Shown here one piece after another: positions 22,691-35,500 of a DNA stretch of 49,600 bases. The position numbers were made by a program, and so were the translations under genes. Numbering within the stretch: the stretch's first letter is position 1; every line of letters starts with the position of its first letter. The stretch is from Trebouxia sp. TZW2008 (taxonomy: Eukaryota; Chlorophyta; Trebouxiophyceae; Trebouxiales; Trebouxiaceae), in assembly GCA_002118135.1 (NCBI GenBank), contig BDIU01000536.1, positions 1-49,600 of the forward strand. Reading direction: 5' to 3'. The notes beneath the pieces were generated by a model. That model was not told where the DNA came from, did not search any database, and was given only the letters and a program-made list of their open reading frames with translations.

Positions 22691-24665
22691 AGCAGGCTGC
22701 AAGGCATAACATCAAGGCTAGAAGTTACAGATAGTACAAGGTGAATACAAGTCCTGCCCAAACACTGTTGGCGTGAGTGGTGTTGCAGATACTCTTATGC
22801 CCGAGTGACCTTTGAGTCTCAAGGATTGTTGAGATGGCGCAGTCTTTGAGCGAATTGTACAGAGGCTTGAGGACAGGACTGCACCAAACGCCAGCTTAGA
22901 AAAAATTGGAATAGACCAGCATAGTTTTAGATAAACTGTAGGGGATGAGAATTACAACCTGACTTGACCAACAGTAGTGACAGTACTGTCATTGCTGACG
23001 GCGTTGCTACTGATACGGATACTTGGGGAAACTTGGAGTTGCCGCCTGTCACTGTGTTTTGAGCTATGCTCATACACCTTTCTTCTCTTCCATCTTTTGA
23101 TATTGCCTTTTCTTCTCTTCTCACTTTTTCATTGATATGTGGGGTTGTAGCCACTGTTTAGATTAGTCAGGGGAGCTTGATTTTCACTGGGGTTTCACCA
23201 GCCTGGGATTTCATCAAGCTTTTTCATTGATCTGTTTCTGGCCATTAGGGCTGTACTGACATTTTCTGATCACATTTCTGATTCAGATTTAGCTTGCCTT
23301 CTGCTCTACAGTTCTGCACCCACATGTGCAGAGATTGCAGAACAGCATCAATATCAAACTCTGATACAATTTTCCGTCTCCAGTTTCTGCTGTACTCACT
23401 CTGCATTATCTTGATCTTGCACCACCTCTTGGATTAGCTCTACTGATTCTACCAACCAACATGCTTTTGTGATTGGTCATAGCCACATAAAATGATGCAT
23501 GACCCTGCCAATGTAGTCAGGAGCAATTGCAATGTAGATCGGGAGCAATTCCTGTGTAACACAATCAGTAGTTCTGAGGAATGCCAACAATCTCATTGCA
23601 AATCAGATCAGTGCACTTGGCTGGGACATCTCCTACATTATGATCATGCTGACGCTTCAGCAACTGCTGGTTGTCTACAATGCCAGTGCGTCAGGGTGGA
23701 GTGATGTGGTCCCTGATTGCTTACCTGTGATGCTTGCTTGTGCACCTGCCTGTCGCTTGGAGGTCATGCAAGACTGATGCAGAAGTCTGCCAGCTTCAGT
23801 TGAAAGCTGTGCTTGGGAGAATTGCATATCATCGATAAGCTGTTGACAGTGCTGTACTTTATGATTGTCCAACTACTGATGCTCAAAATCATGTCACACG
23901 CTGCCATTTATACATGTGCTTGTTCCAGAGGTGGGATTGGGACGTGCCTATTTGCAGCCTGTGCGGATATTATGGTCCTGGTTTACCAAAAGAAAAGAAA
24001 AGAAAAAGTCTACGACGTTAGGCGTGTTTGAGAGGCCTCAGATAGACCATGGCGTCCCTTTAGTTTACCATAATCAAAAGCCTTTGACACACAGTCTTTC
24101 AAGACAATCCTCATTCTTGCTGCAGCAGCACGAGCGTTACAGCTTGCTCTGCAAGGTGCGAGGGTCACTGTGCATGTCATTTTGGACCCAAGCTGCTAGC
24201 TCTACAGGCTCAACAGCTCTGACGGACACACAGATTGGTATAGGCAAGCAGCAGGGTAAAGGTGGGCATTGAGCACTCTTTGCTCAGACAAAAATGACAC
24301 AATGCAGCACAAGTTGTGGAAGTGACGAAATGCAAAATCTGAACAATTTAAGCGAAGCTGCGTTCAGTCATACCTGCGTTCAGTCTGTGGCAGAGCAAAC
24401 GCAGTGCTGCCATCCCTGAGCCCTGCTCAGTGTGCGCTGAATCGTGAGCACCCAGGTGCACGCGTGTGAGCGCGTTCGAAGCGACCTGTTTGGCTGATTG
24501 TCTTGCAGGTCAGTTTTTGTCCGAGTGCTGTGATAGCGCTACAAGCATCAGATTCGCACGCATTGGCCTTGATTCTACGCAGATCAGATAGACGGGAAGT
24601 CCGGATAAAGTTTGCGCTCTCAGGCTGTTGACAGCTGCTCGTGTCAGTCCACCAGACCTGTCAAG
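22691..24665. other. Interval without a recognised gene
   Basis: No coding signal I can support. A pyrimidine-rich tract lies at about 23080-23125 and a polypurine run (AAAGAAAAGAAAAG) near 23990-24010. The last 250 bp (24400-24665) are CpG-richer and probably form the promoter and 5' UTR of the AP-2 sigma gene. Confidence 0.4.
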
Positions 24666-25716
24666 ATGATTCGGTTCATACTATTGCAAAACAGAGCTGG
24701 CAAGACACGCCTCGCAAAATACTACATTCCTCTAGACGACTCAGAGAAGCACAGCCTGGAGTATGAGGTCCATAGGTTGATAGCCACCAGAGACCCAAAG
24801 TTTACAAACTTTGTGGAGGTAAGCATCAGCGACTTCTGGTGCTCCCATACAAGTCTCTTGGCTCACTAAGCAAACATATGCGTGTGGCTGCAGTTCAAGA
24901 CCAACAAAGTGATCTACAGACGATATGCTGGGCTGTTTTTCTCAATGTGTGTGGACGTCACAGACAATGAGCTTGCATACCTGGAGAGCGTTCACCTGTT
25001 TGTTGAGATCCTGGACCACTACTTCAGCAATGTTTGTGAGCTTGACCTTGTCTTCAACTTCCATAAAGTAAGCTTTTTATGCCAGTTCTGTTGAAAAGTG
25101 ATGGTCTGGCATCTCAGCAATGACTGCGTGCCTTGCTGCTGCACAGTCTTTTACCGTTTTAGCATGATGTGGTTGCGCTTCCCAGATCATCAGTGTGACA
25201 CATGGCAACTCAGCCATGACTGCTTGTCCTGAGACTGTACAGCAGTTAGCATCACGCAGTTGCTATCTGTAGATGATCAATTTGACACCGCTTGAAGATC
25301 CTGAAACCAGATCAGCAATATGTAGCTCAGCTGACCAATACAAGACCGCAGGCAGTGTCATTTGCCCATGCTATGAATGTGATCTGGATTTGAGTGCTTC
25401 TCCGCTTGCCACACCCGTTTATCAAGTTGATGCACATCAGAAAGATGGTGCAAAACTTCTTGCTGATAGAACTTTGTGATGCCGCGCAGGTGTATCTGCT
25501 GCTGGATGAGTTCATCATGGGTGGTGAGCTGCAAGAAACAAGCAAGAAGGTCAGCACCCTTTGCTCTGCCTTGCTGATCTCTGCTTCTGCTGCCTCTGGT
25601 AGATGATCTGCATCTGAGTTTTCCTTATTCCCTGGATACGCTTACAGACTTTGCCTTGTTCTTGTGTACAGGTCGTGCTGGAGAGGTTAGCAGAACTTGA
25701 CAAGATTGAGACATGA
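24666..25716 (+). CDS. AP2S1: AP-2 complex sigma subunit
   Basis: Four exons close exactly in frame: 24666-24818, 24894-25067, 25490-25549, 25672-25716 (TGA); 143 residues, essentially the family length. The whole clathrin-adaptor small-chain fold is present: [121 protein letters not shown]. In the AP-2 adaptor, sigma2 with alpha binds acidic dileucine cargo motifs during clathrin-mediated endocytosis at the plasma membrane. These residues match AP-2 sigma rather than AP-1 sigma. A TGTAA (green-algal polyadenylation motif) lies at 26020, about 300 bp after the stop. Donor GTCAGC of exon 3 is slightly unusual. Confidence 0.97.
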
Positions 25717-26560
25717 TTGAGATTGGCTGAGGGGTTGCTTGGGGTGGAACACGCTGGAGTCTAGGCTTGCAGCGCAACAAATACAAAAGAATGCTTGCAT
25801 ACGTATGACATCTTTGCTGACTTGAATAAGCAGTGTCGCACCGTCCAGTCAACAAATGAAGTGATTGCAGTCTGTTCCAAACTTAATCAGGTTTGTCTTG
25901 CCTGCAGCTTGCTGTTGGCATTGAGAGGTGCAAGATCTTGACCCTTTGCGCATGTCTAAGAGATACACATGTTTGAGATAGCATGATCCTTGTCAAGGTA
26001 TCGACCTGAGGTAGTGGCTTGTAATGATGCTGGCTTCCTCACGATCGTGCAGTTGCTAGATGCTTTGAGGTTGCTTGCAACAGGAAGCATGCCGTGCATG
26101 TACACCTGATTGGCATTTCGCTCAACTTGCAAGCTTACATGTCAAGACGCTGATCTTCGCATCCTGTTGTGCACATTTTGAAGCCCAACAAAGCTGAAGC
26201 AACTCATGGCATACACTCATACAGCCAGGCAGTGCTATAATTTCTTGCGTCTTGGGTTTTCAAGCTCGTGCTCGTGAGCTGATAGCCGCGCTGTGCGCAA
26301 AACAAAAGTCCAAGTACCTGAGGCGTGCAAATCTTGCTTGGTCATTGTGTGCATAAGCTTGCATGATGCAGCTGGCTTCTTTGCTTGTGACTAAGCCTCT
26401 GACAATGTCTATTCAGATGCCAGAAAGGCTGATCTGTGCCTTTGAAACTGCATGACCGGCAGCGATGCTGACAGCAACATGGATCTTGCAATGTGAGTAG
26501 CCAGTACAGGCGCGTGAGCTCCTTTGATGATAAGGCTGTGAAACTCGATATCGAGCAGTG
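25717..26560. other. Intergenic region between AP-2 sigma and FAM135-like gene
   Basis: No further gene seen. It includes the presumed 3' UTR of AP-2 sigma, with a TGTAA at 26020-26024, and the 5' flank of the next gene. Confidence 0.5.
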
Positions 26561-29500
26561 ATGCCTCCCCAAGCATGCCGAGCGACTTGCGATACGTCTG
26601 TAGAGGTTGCAGTCTGCTTGCTCTCAGTGCTCAATCTGGATCTTTACAGCCAAGGGTAGGTAGACGAGCTTGGCTTGCGACGCTCCTGATTAGAAAGCGC
26701 ACGTCGCTCAAGTGAACGGGTTTGCCTCTTTCCTTGCAGCTGGTATGCAATCAGAGTAAGTGCTAAGGCGTGTGAGGGCAGCAGTAGCATCAGCATTACA
26801 GCTCAAGATTCAGGTGCGTCTCAACTTAGAACACACATGACTGTAGCATTCAAGGCAACATGATGACCTCTATTGCAACTGATGTTACAGGGCTGAAAGA
26901 AGACCTGACCGAGACGCCCTTACATTTGCACAGCTGCTTAGAGGCTCATGGGCTGCGCAGCCGAGTCTTTCTTGTGCGCTACATCCAGCAGCAGGTGTGT
27001 TTTGCTGACTGCTCATGCCTCATACAGGCACATCAGACTGACTGTCAAAGCACTGTCTGCCACTGCAGATACAGCTTCAACAATCTGTTTCACTCCTCAT
27101 TGACCAAGTAGCTGATCAGGTCAGGCTCTTCTTCACTTCAGGAACAAGTCTTCTGCTCGTGTTTGATGCCGTAAAGCTTGTGTGCGCATGTCATTCCATG
27201 TATACCTGAGATGCCTGATGCTGTGCATCACCTGCTTGCCACACTTCAACACCTAGCAAAACACAAAGTCTGGCTGGCCTATGCATGGTAGTATGAGTGC
27301 ATACACACTCTCAAGTATAAAATGGTAATTTCTGTGCGGCAAGGGTTGAGTTGCACTGCCATGAGCTACAGCTCTGAAAGTGCAGGATGTGACTAATGTG
27401 GAATGCACACTGGAAGTAGAGCTGCTATATCAGCCATTGACACACCCTAGGTAACGCTCTCGCCAGTCCCTTTGCATGCTAGTGTTGCAAAAGCTGTTTT
27501 TTTGAGGCACTGGAGCTCACTTGAGCATTGTCATCATTGCTTCGCCACTTCTACTGATTCAATGTTTGATGATAGCACTAGACACTGTGTGACTGTACAG
27601 GTCTATCGAGCCGCCTGCAGAGCTGCAACTGACGCCACTAGCAAAGCAGACCTACCACTTGTGCGGTCTGGAGCAAGGGCTGCACGCCTTCCAGCCTGTT
27701 GTCTTTGCCTCACCCAATCTGGCTGTGTGCGACCTGACTTTACACTCGCTGGCAGTTGAGCAGAAGGACGGCACAATCACATACAGGTAAGCTTGAAGGA
27801 GGCCGCCCACCTGATTCGTGCAGCATTCCTGTCGCCCAGCTTGGCTGAATGCAACCCGACTGCACAGTTCCTGGCATATCAGCAGGTGGAGGGCATTGTT
27901 ACATACAGGTCGGCGCCCATGAGCAGCAGGCCTGAATCCAGCAAAGGTAGATGATGATGGTGTGCTGTCTGCACATGACAGTAGCATGTGTGCAAGATCA
28001 TTTGCACTCTGATATGGTGCTCTGCATACCCACTGTATGCATGCTGACAACGTGATGCCTGCGCCAAACAGCAACATGTCTACAAGGCACTCCAACAATA
28101 GCATGCTGCTGTGACAATATTGAGGTTCACTTGAGCAACCAGCAGCATGTCTTCGACTCAATTTGAGCGTCACTTGTAGCTTTGCAGATTAATGACGCCA
28201 TTGAGGGCGGTGTTTGCAATCAACAGTATGTTCTGATCTGACTTGTCATGTTTGATTGTCTTTTGCAGAGCCAGTGACGACATTGAGGGTGAGTTTGGCA
28301 ACCAGCTGGACGCATGCATGCACAGCGCCCTGAGTCAATGCTGGGGCAGCAACATACAGTCAGTCACGGACGGACATCACAGACATGGCAGCCAAACATC
28401 CAGCCGAGCCAATTCAGTCAACAGCGCTGGGGCTCTGAGTCATGGCCTAGGGCAGGGCAGGCCCCCACAGGTCTGCCTTTGACTAATGTTACAGTGCATT
28501 TGCCTGCCTTGTATGCAAATTTTCAAGCATGCATTGCGGAGGTGTTTGCTGGTTTGGCATCTGTTTGCTTTCCATCTAGTTCAGCAGAATTGAGTTCACA
28601 GCAAGTTCATGCAAGCAACTGCTTGTTGCATGTGCTGCACAGGTTTGTATGACCTGCTATGGCATACTTTGCGTTTCTGTAAGTTCAGAAGGCTCTGGAC
28701 TACAGCAATGTATGCATGGCATTGCTACCTACATGCATTGCGCATGTGTGTGCGTGTGTGAGCTGTTACAGCACGACTTGGCTGTTTTGCAAATGAGAAA
28801 AATCCATAACACAGCATCTTATGCCTATCATGCTTCAGCCCAATGTCACACAGTCATGTGCTGACATGCGTGACTTTGCCTTTTTGCAGTTCAGCAGGCT
28901 TCACAACCACAGCAAGAGCTGGCAGGCGAAAGCATATCCGTAACTCCCTGCAGCATATAGAGCAGGCAGACACATCAAAGAGCTGACATGGTTCTTTGCT
29001 GCTCTGCAGTTCAGCAGGCTTCAGAAAGGCGCTGCCAGCAGGACAAAGCCAGCAGTTGCTGCCACTGACAGTGCGGGCTTCAGCTCCCTGCAAGATATAG
29101 AACAGGACCAGGAAGAAGAAGTAAGCAAGAGCTGGTCCAGTGAGACTGAGGCTGCCAGAGCGGTTCGCCGTGCGGAAGACGAAGAGGCGGCTGCCACAGC
29201 CAGACACTTTGACAACATCAGGTGACGCTTTTGTTTGTGGAATTTGATTGTCCATCCATCTCGAACTAAGGGCATTGCAATGAAATATATTGTGGGTTTT
29301 GATGGCAGGGCTTCTTTTGTGCATTTGAGGGCTTTTCGGCCTGCAATTAGCAACAGCACATCGTCATAATGCACCATGCATAGCAGAGTCAGCTTCATCA
29401 GCCTGATGTCATGACCAGCAGGAGTGGAGGCTCAGCTGCACATCAACACAGGGCCTTGAGACACAGTTGTGCAGGCTGTACACCGCTGCAAACAGCCCGA

Positions 29501-32500
29501 AGTTTGAAAAGCTGCCTTTGTCATGTCTGCTATGTAAGTACATGTGTCCTGGATATCGCAGTTCATGTGGCTTGCAAGGCAGCTGCCCCCTATTCATGAC
29601 CTCTCCAAAGAGCTTGTCGTACAAAGATACGAGCAAAACACGTCCAAGCTGCAAAAAAGCAACTGCTGCTGACTGCTGTGACTGAGATGTTGCATTGACG
29701 CATGCAGGATGAAGCTGGAAGTGCCAGGTGGTGCGGCCACAAATAAGAAGTATGCAGGTAGGAGTTGCTGCACGTTCATGCATCAAATGGTACTCCTGGT
29801 TGAACCGATGGCAGTCAGTCAGAGCATGATTGCGCAAGGTTAGGCAGGCCTTGCTTGTACCGTCAGAATAGCTTTCACTGCCTGTCTAGCTTGCCATGTA
29901 GGACACATTGCCTGTCAAATCAGGCTCATGTGCTGTGTCTTCCATGCGAAAGACAAATTGTGGCACTTGACAGTGCCAAATGGTTTAAGCAACACTGGCT
30001 GCCTTTGCCATTTAGATTGATACGTCAGCGCTCAAGCCTGTTTAGCAAGTTTCATCAAATCTTGATCTGGTGCAGGCACATTGCAACATTCAGCTCAAGC
30101 CCTCAGCAAGCTGCTGGTACCTTTTGCTACCAGCCCAAGCTATCCAAAGCTCCAGCTGCTGAAAGTCAAGCTGCTGAAGTCAGTGACTAAGCAAGCAGCA
30201 GAAGGCGCAGCCACAGCTGCTGCAGCAGACTGGATGTGCCTAATCTGGCTGCTGCAAAATGCCCCAGAGGAAGTGGCATTAGGGCTGAAGGCAGATTGGC
30301 AGAAGCACCAGGCGCAGGAGTTTGCCAGCTGGGTGCGGCCGGCTGCTGAATTGAATGCTGTCAGGAGCAAAACTGCAGCCAAGGTGATGCCCCTTGAGCA
30401 GTAGAACATGACTGTCCCCCCGCCTTCACCCAAACCACCTCTGCTTCAGCCTCGCTAGCAAATCTTTTGTTTTCTGCAAGCGTGCTAGCAAAAAGGTACG
30501 TAAGGAATTGGCCAACTGTACAGTGTTTCTGGGTGCCAGTGAGCAAAGGTCAAGAGCCATAGAAGTTCAATTGAGCGGCTGATTTCAATGAAGATGGAGC
30601 AGCAGCAAATGCAAGAGCATACCTTGTTTGCTACAGCAGTGTAACTGAGTGGCTAAATCTGTATATGCAGATGATGCGACAGCAGCTGCGTGAGCTGTCT
30701 ATCACCAGCAGGCCTACCAGCAGTCGCCCTTCCATGACTCATCAAGTGCCCCGGTCACCGCTCAGCATCTCCGGCCCAAATAGCCCAGCTCTGCTAGGGC
30801 AGTCGCAACTGCCCCTGCCTAAGAGCCCTGCTAGTGCTGGGATCAGCCCCAACAAGACTGGGGTTGCGACATCCATGGGGGCACACAGTAGCCCAAGTAG
30901 GGTCGGGGCAACCCCCCCACTGCACCCCACCAGCCCCACTAGGCTTGCAGCAGTTCTGCCATCTGCCGTTCAGAAGAGCCCTCCTAGCAAGCAGGGGGTC
31001 AAATGGGGTAGCTGGGGGGTTCACAGCACACCCCAGTCCCAAAGTGGAACTCCACTCGTGCAATCCACTGACCCTAGCCGCCACTGGGACCCTGAGTGGG
31101 GAAGCCCTGGGGCACAATCGAGTAGCCCCAGCAGGCACTGGCCTGGCCCTGAGCCCCACTTATGGGTGCAGTCCAGCAGCCCTAGTAGGGTTCAGCAAGG
31201 GCCAGGGGCAGAGCCAGGAGTGCAGTCGAGTGGCGTCAGTAAGGTCTGGGGGATAGGCACGCCTGGTGTGCAGTCTAGCGCCCCCAGCTTTCTGAAGGGT
31301 TGGCTATCAAAGCAGCGTGGCCACAGCGTGGTTGAAGATCAAGCCATGCAGGTGGGCAGGATTTTGCTCTTGTTGCTTTGCATGATGCAGCATCCTAAAA
31401 CAATGGCAAGCTGCATTGTGACTAGCATGATGTCAAGTGAAAAATGTCAGATGCAGTCTCAGTGCCTCAAAACCAATGCATGCCCTCAAGTTGTGGTTGC
31501 ATTGCATCTTGCGCAACATGAAGCTGACAATCTTCATCCTGCAATCTATTGCACACATGCCCAAATTATGAGCTCAAGATGACCGCTATCCACGACACCT
31601 ACACTTGCACTATGATGTTAAACGGAGACTTATCTCACGGGCAGTGGCATGACAAAACAGTCAGCTCAGATCGGCATTTACCATGGCTCTAATCAATCCC
31701 CATGCCTATATGTCTATCAAACCACGTGTCAAGTCACACGCCAAGTCGCTTCTGCAGTCACATGTTGCATGTGACATGACTTGTGTGGTAATGCAGGCAT
31801 TCAGGCTGCAGCTGGCTCTACAGACAGGTCAGAAGGAGGAGACAGTCCCCGGGATCCTGGATGAGCGCTTGCATGTTAAACCACATCATCAGCCCATTCT
31901 CTTCGTCGATGACAGCCAAGCTCCCAATGTGCAGCTGTTCTCCCCTGCAAAGACGCCAACACAGCCTGCTGACCAGATTGCAGCATCCCATGCAGCAATA
32001 AACACTGTTTTGCCCTTTGATGGCAGCCATGGGCAGAGCAAACCCGGCTATGGGTTGGCGCAGAACCCCAAGGGCAAGTCCTATGGCAACTTGGATGAAG
32101 CTGAGAGCATCAGCAGCTCCCCGCCGGCTGCCTCGAGGAGCTTCATGCACCGACTGCTGTCACATGGCAACCGTGGGCTTAGTCACGGCCACATTACAAA
32201 GCATGACAGCGGCTCAGCCAGCTTCAGCACGCCTAGATCAGAGACCAGTGAGTCATCGCTCTTGAGGCATGGAAGCTGCAAGAGCAGCTCCTCTCGTCTG
32301 CATCCTCAGGGACCCTCGCATGGCTCAGATTCTCGCTTTGCAGCCATGAAGTCTCTTACAAGGCATGCCATTTCCTTGGATAGTCCAACAACCCTCTCAG
32401 CAACACGGCGGCATGACACCTTGATCCCCAGAAGGGCCCTTCCACCAGGGCAGGACGCACACACCAGCTTTGATGTGGCCCTTGGGGGCTATGACTACGA

Positions 32501-35500
32501 CCTGGGAAACCAGTTGTCAAGGGCTAGCAGCATGAGTGGTTCCGGAGCCGGCTCCTTTACTGATGTACATTCTAGTCATGCTACTGCTGGCTCAGGCTTA
32601 GCACACCTGCACAGCGCACCACCAGGGCTCAGCAAACAAAACAGTGTTGAAGACATTGTCAGCCTCAAGTCTATGCAGGAGGTTACTACGCCTTCAGCAC
32701 CACTCTTGGACAGACACATGCAGCTTGACAGCTGTCTGCAGTCAGCCGTAGTCAGCAATGCCAACAGCCTTCTGGCTCATGCAGCCAATGCTGACAGCTC
32801 AACAGCAGTGAGTCATACCTCAGCATCAAATGAAGTCAGTGAAAGCAAGTTGCAGTGTGCAGCACAGCCAACAGCAGCAGTGGCTGAAGCAAGGCAGAGT
32901 GCAGAATCAGACCCAATGCTGCTGCCTCTGTCTCAGGACAGCTTGGACTTCACTCTTCTTGACCCTGATGTCCTGCTTGAGGGGCAAGAGTCCCAAAGCC
33001 AACAACTGTTGCAGCCTGTTTTAGACGTGAGCACTCCCATGATGTCAGCGGCGGGTCATCCATCTGAGCTTCTCTCAGCTGAGTCAGCTCTGCAGTTACC
33101 ATGTGACTCACCTCAGCAGCTGGCAGCTGAGCTCGTGTCATGTGACCCTTCTCAGCATTTGTCATTGGGTGCGTCTCAGCAGATGCTGCAGCAGCTGGCT
33201 CCTGAGCTGTCATCATGTGACTCATCTCAGCAGCTTCTGCAGCACCTGCCTGCAGAGTCTCTGTCAGCTGATCCAGATCAGCAGCTGCTGCAGCAGCCAG
33301 CGCTGGGATCCTCCTATGCTGATCTGGATCAGCAGCTGCTCCAGAAGCTGGACCAAACTTCCTCATTGCCTCAGGGAGATGAACAGCCTCTTGCGCAGCT
33401 GCCCCTACATGCTTATCCTCCAGCTCTTACAGCTCTACAGTTGCCTTTGCAAACGGAACAGCCCTTCCCTGCAGAAGCAGCTGCAGATGCTGATCAGATC
33501 TTTCTTTTGTCTAGTGCAGCCACAGCACATCAGGGACCTCAGGACTCAGCTGAGGCAACTCAAGGTGCTGTGAGCGCCGAGCTCAGTGAGTGTGCCACCA
33601 CTCAGATGCTGAGTACACCAGGGCAACTCAGCCATTCAGTGTCAGTACCAGCTGTCTTGCGGTCAGTGCCAATGGTGAAAGCACCCATAGTGCAGCCAGT
33701 TGTACAGAGCGCACCCTGCAGTGGTGACGCAGCGCCCAGTGCAGCATTGGCAGGACTGTCAGTTGCTGGAGACATTGGCGGCAGCAGACTGATTAGCCCA
33801 TCAGAAGAGCGCCAGCAGGTACATTGAGCTCAAATTTTGCCTGTATCAGATCATTTGTAACTGTATATATTGTCTGTGTGACCCGCGCGTGATGGCCCCC
33901 ATAAAGCACCGACAATGTTGCAAGCGTCCTGAACAAAGAGAGGATGCAGAAGGTGTCTACAGAGGGAGCGGCCATTGAAAAAGGGCCAAAGCTACAAGGT
34001 GTGTCTGCACTCTGCTGTGCCTCTAAACATGCTGTCACAAATTGTCTTCAATTACTGAACAGCTTCTCCAATAGCTTTTGACATGCTCTGCATGTTGAGC
34101 ATGACTTGCAAATGCACAGGTCTTGCTTGCCTAACAAAGCCAAAGCTCCATCTGACTAAGGTCAAACCCCCATGAATCTGAAACCCCTGTCAGGGCAGCA
34201 GGATGTCATGACATAAGTTTTTTCTGGCCAGCCAAGCAAGAGAGAGTTGCCAATCTCATTTAATTTGCTGTGGTTTCAGGCAGTAGCAAGAGTCCTGGCG
34301 AAGCTGCCCAGCATACAAAGCATGACTCAGCGCCTCCGGACTCAGAGCCACCGAGTCCTGCAGCCAGTTGCGCAGCACGTGAGCACTCATGGCAGTGCAG
34401 ACACAACATCAGCTGATGGCAGACTGACAGCTTCCACTAGCTATGCTGAGGCTCATGTTGTGGTGTTCGTTCATGGTTTCAGGGTGTGACTCGATGTTCA
34501 TCTTCTTCAGCATTTGACATGCCTGTCCTTGGGTTTAGAGTATGTCTCTCATTGACAGCTGCAGCATTGCCTGTGTCCATGGTGCTGGGGTCTAAGTTTT
34601 GTATGTGTGCTGCAGCATCTACTTTCTGGATGAGTGGCTTTTGGATGTGACTTTGGTTCATATCATCTGCAGCACATTCTGTGTTTGTCCATGGCTGTGA
34701 AGTATGACTGTCATTTCTTTTCTACAGCATGCACTGTGATTGTTCGCGGTTCAAAGGTACAATCTCATCTGCCCTCTGCAGCTTGAAGGTTCTGGTGCAT
34801 GTAACATTCAAAAGCTGAACATCACACGACCGTGACGTGATGCCATTGTACAAGCTGGCCTGCCAAGACAACACTTGTGACACATAGCCCTGGCATGTGT
34901 ATCAGAAAATGTAACAATCATTGTTGTTGATGCAATGTGAGGTGTGCAGGGGTCTGCAAGGGATCTGGGGGCAGTTCGGGGTCATGTGCAGCCGGCTCAC
35001 AACTGCATCAACGTTCAAAGTGTATGTGTGTGGGGTTGACAGAAGGAGGGGGCTGCAGGAGTCTGCTAGGGATCTGCAGGCAGTGCTAAGCCCCATTCAG
35101 AACGTCCTGAAAGCGCATGAATGTCCTGAAGGCATTCAATGAGTATGTGGGCTTGTGCAGGGGTCTGCAAGGGATCTGGGGGCAGTACGGGGCCACATGC
35201 AGCTGGCCCAGCCAGACCTGGACTTCCTGATGAGCAAGTGCAACCAGGACCGCACCTCTGATGGTCTACATGGCATGGGCCGCCGCCTTGCTGCTGAGGT
35301 TGTCCAATACCTACAGGTGTTCATCATACTTGGCTAGCATCGTATTTGCCTGCAGGAGTATGCTGCTTCCTGTTAACCATCAGCCTGGCCATGAGCTGAC
35401 TGTGTTGAAGGAACATGGCACAGTCTGCCGCCTTGCTGTAGAAATCGTGCAGTATCTGCAGTTACTCCGGCCCCATTGCCTGCGGCTGTACACAACATTG

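Noticed and set aside
28491..28641. Segment VHLPALYANFQACIAEV as a certain exon
   Set aside because: Coding-like, but its exit phase does not fit exon 9 with the visible donors. Kept only as an alternative.
32950..33366. 138-codon minus-strand frame inside FAM135-like exon 12
   Set aside because: Shadow of the Gln/Leu-rich repeat coding frame on the plus strand.
33950..33998. Possible small exon (KVSTEGAAIEKGPKLQ) in the FAM135-like gene
   Set aside because: 49 nt with entry phase 0 and exit phase 1, while the flanking exons join directly in phase 0.
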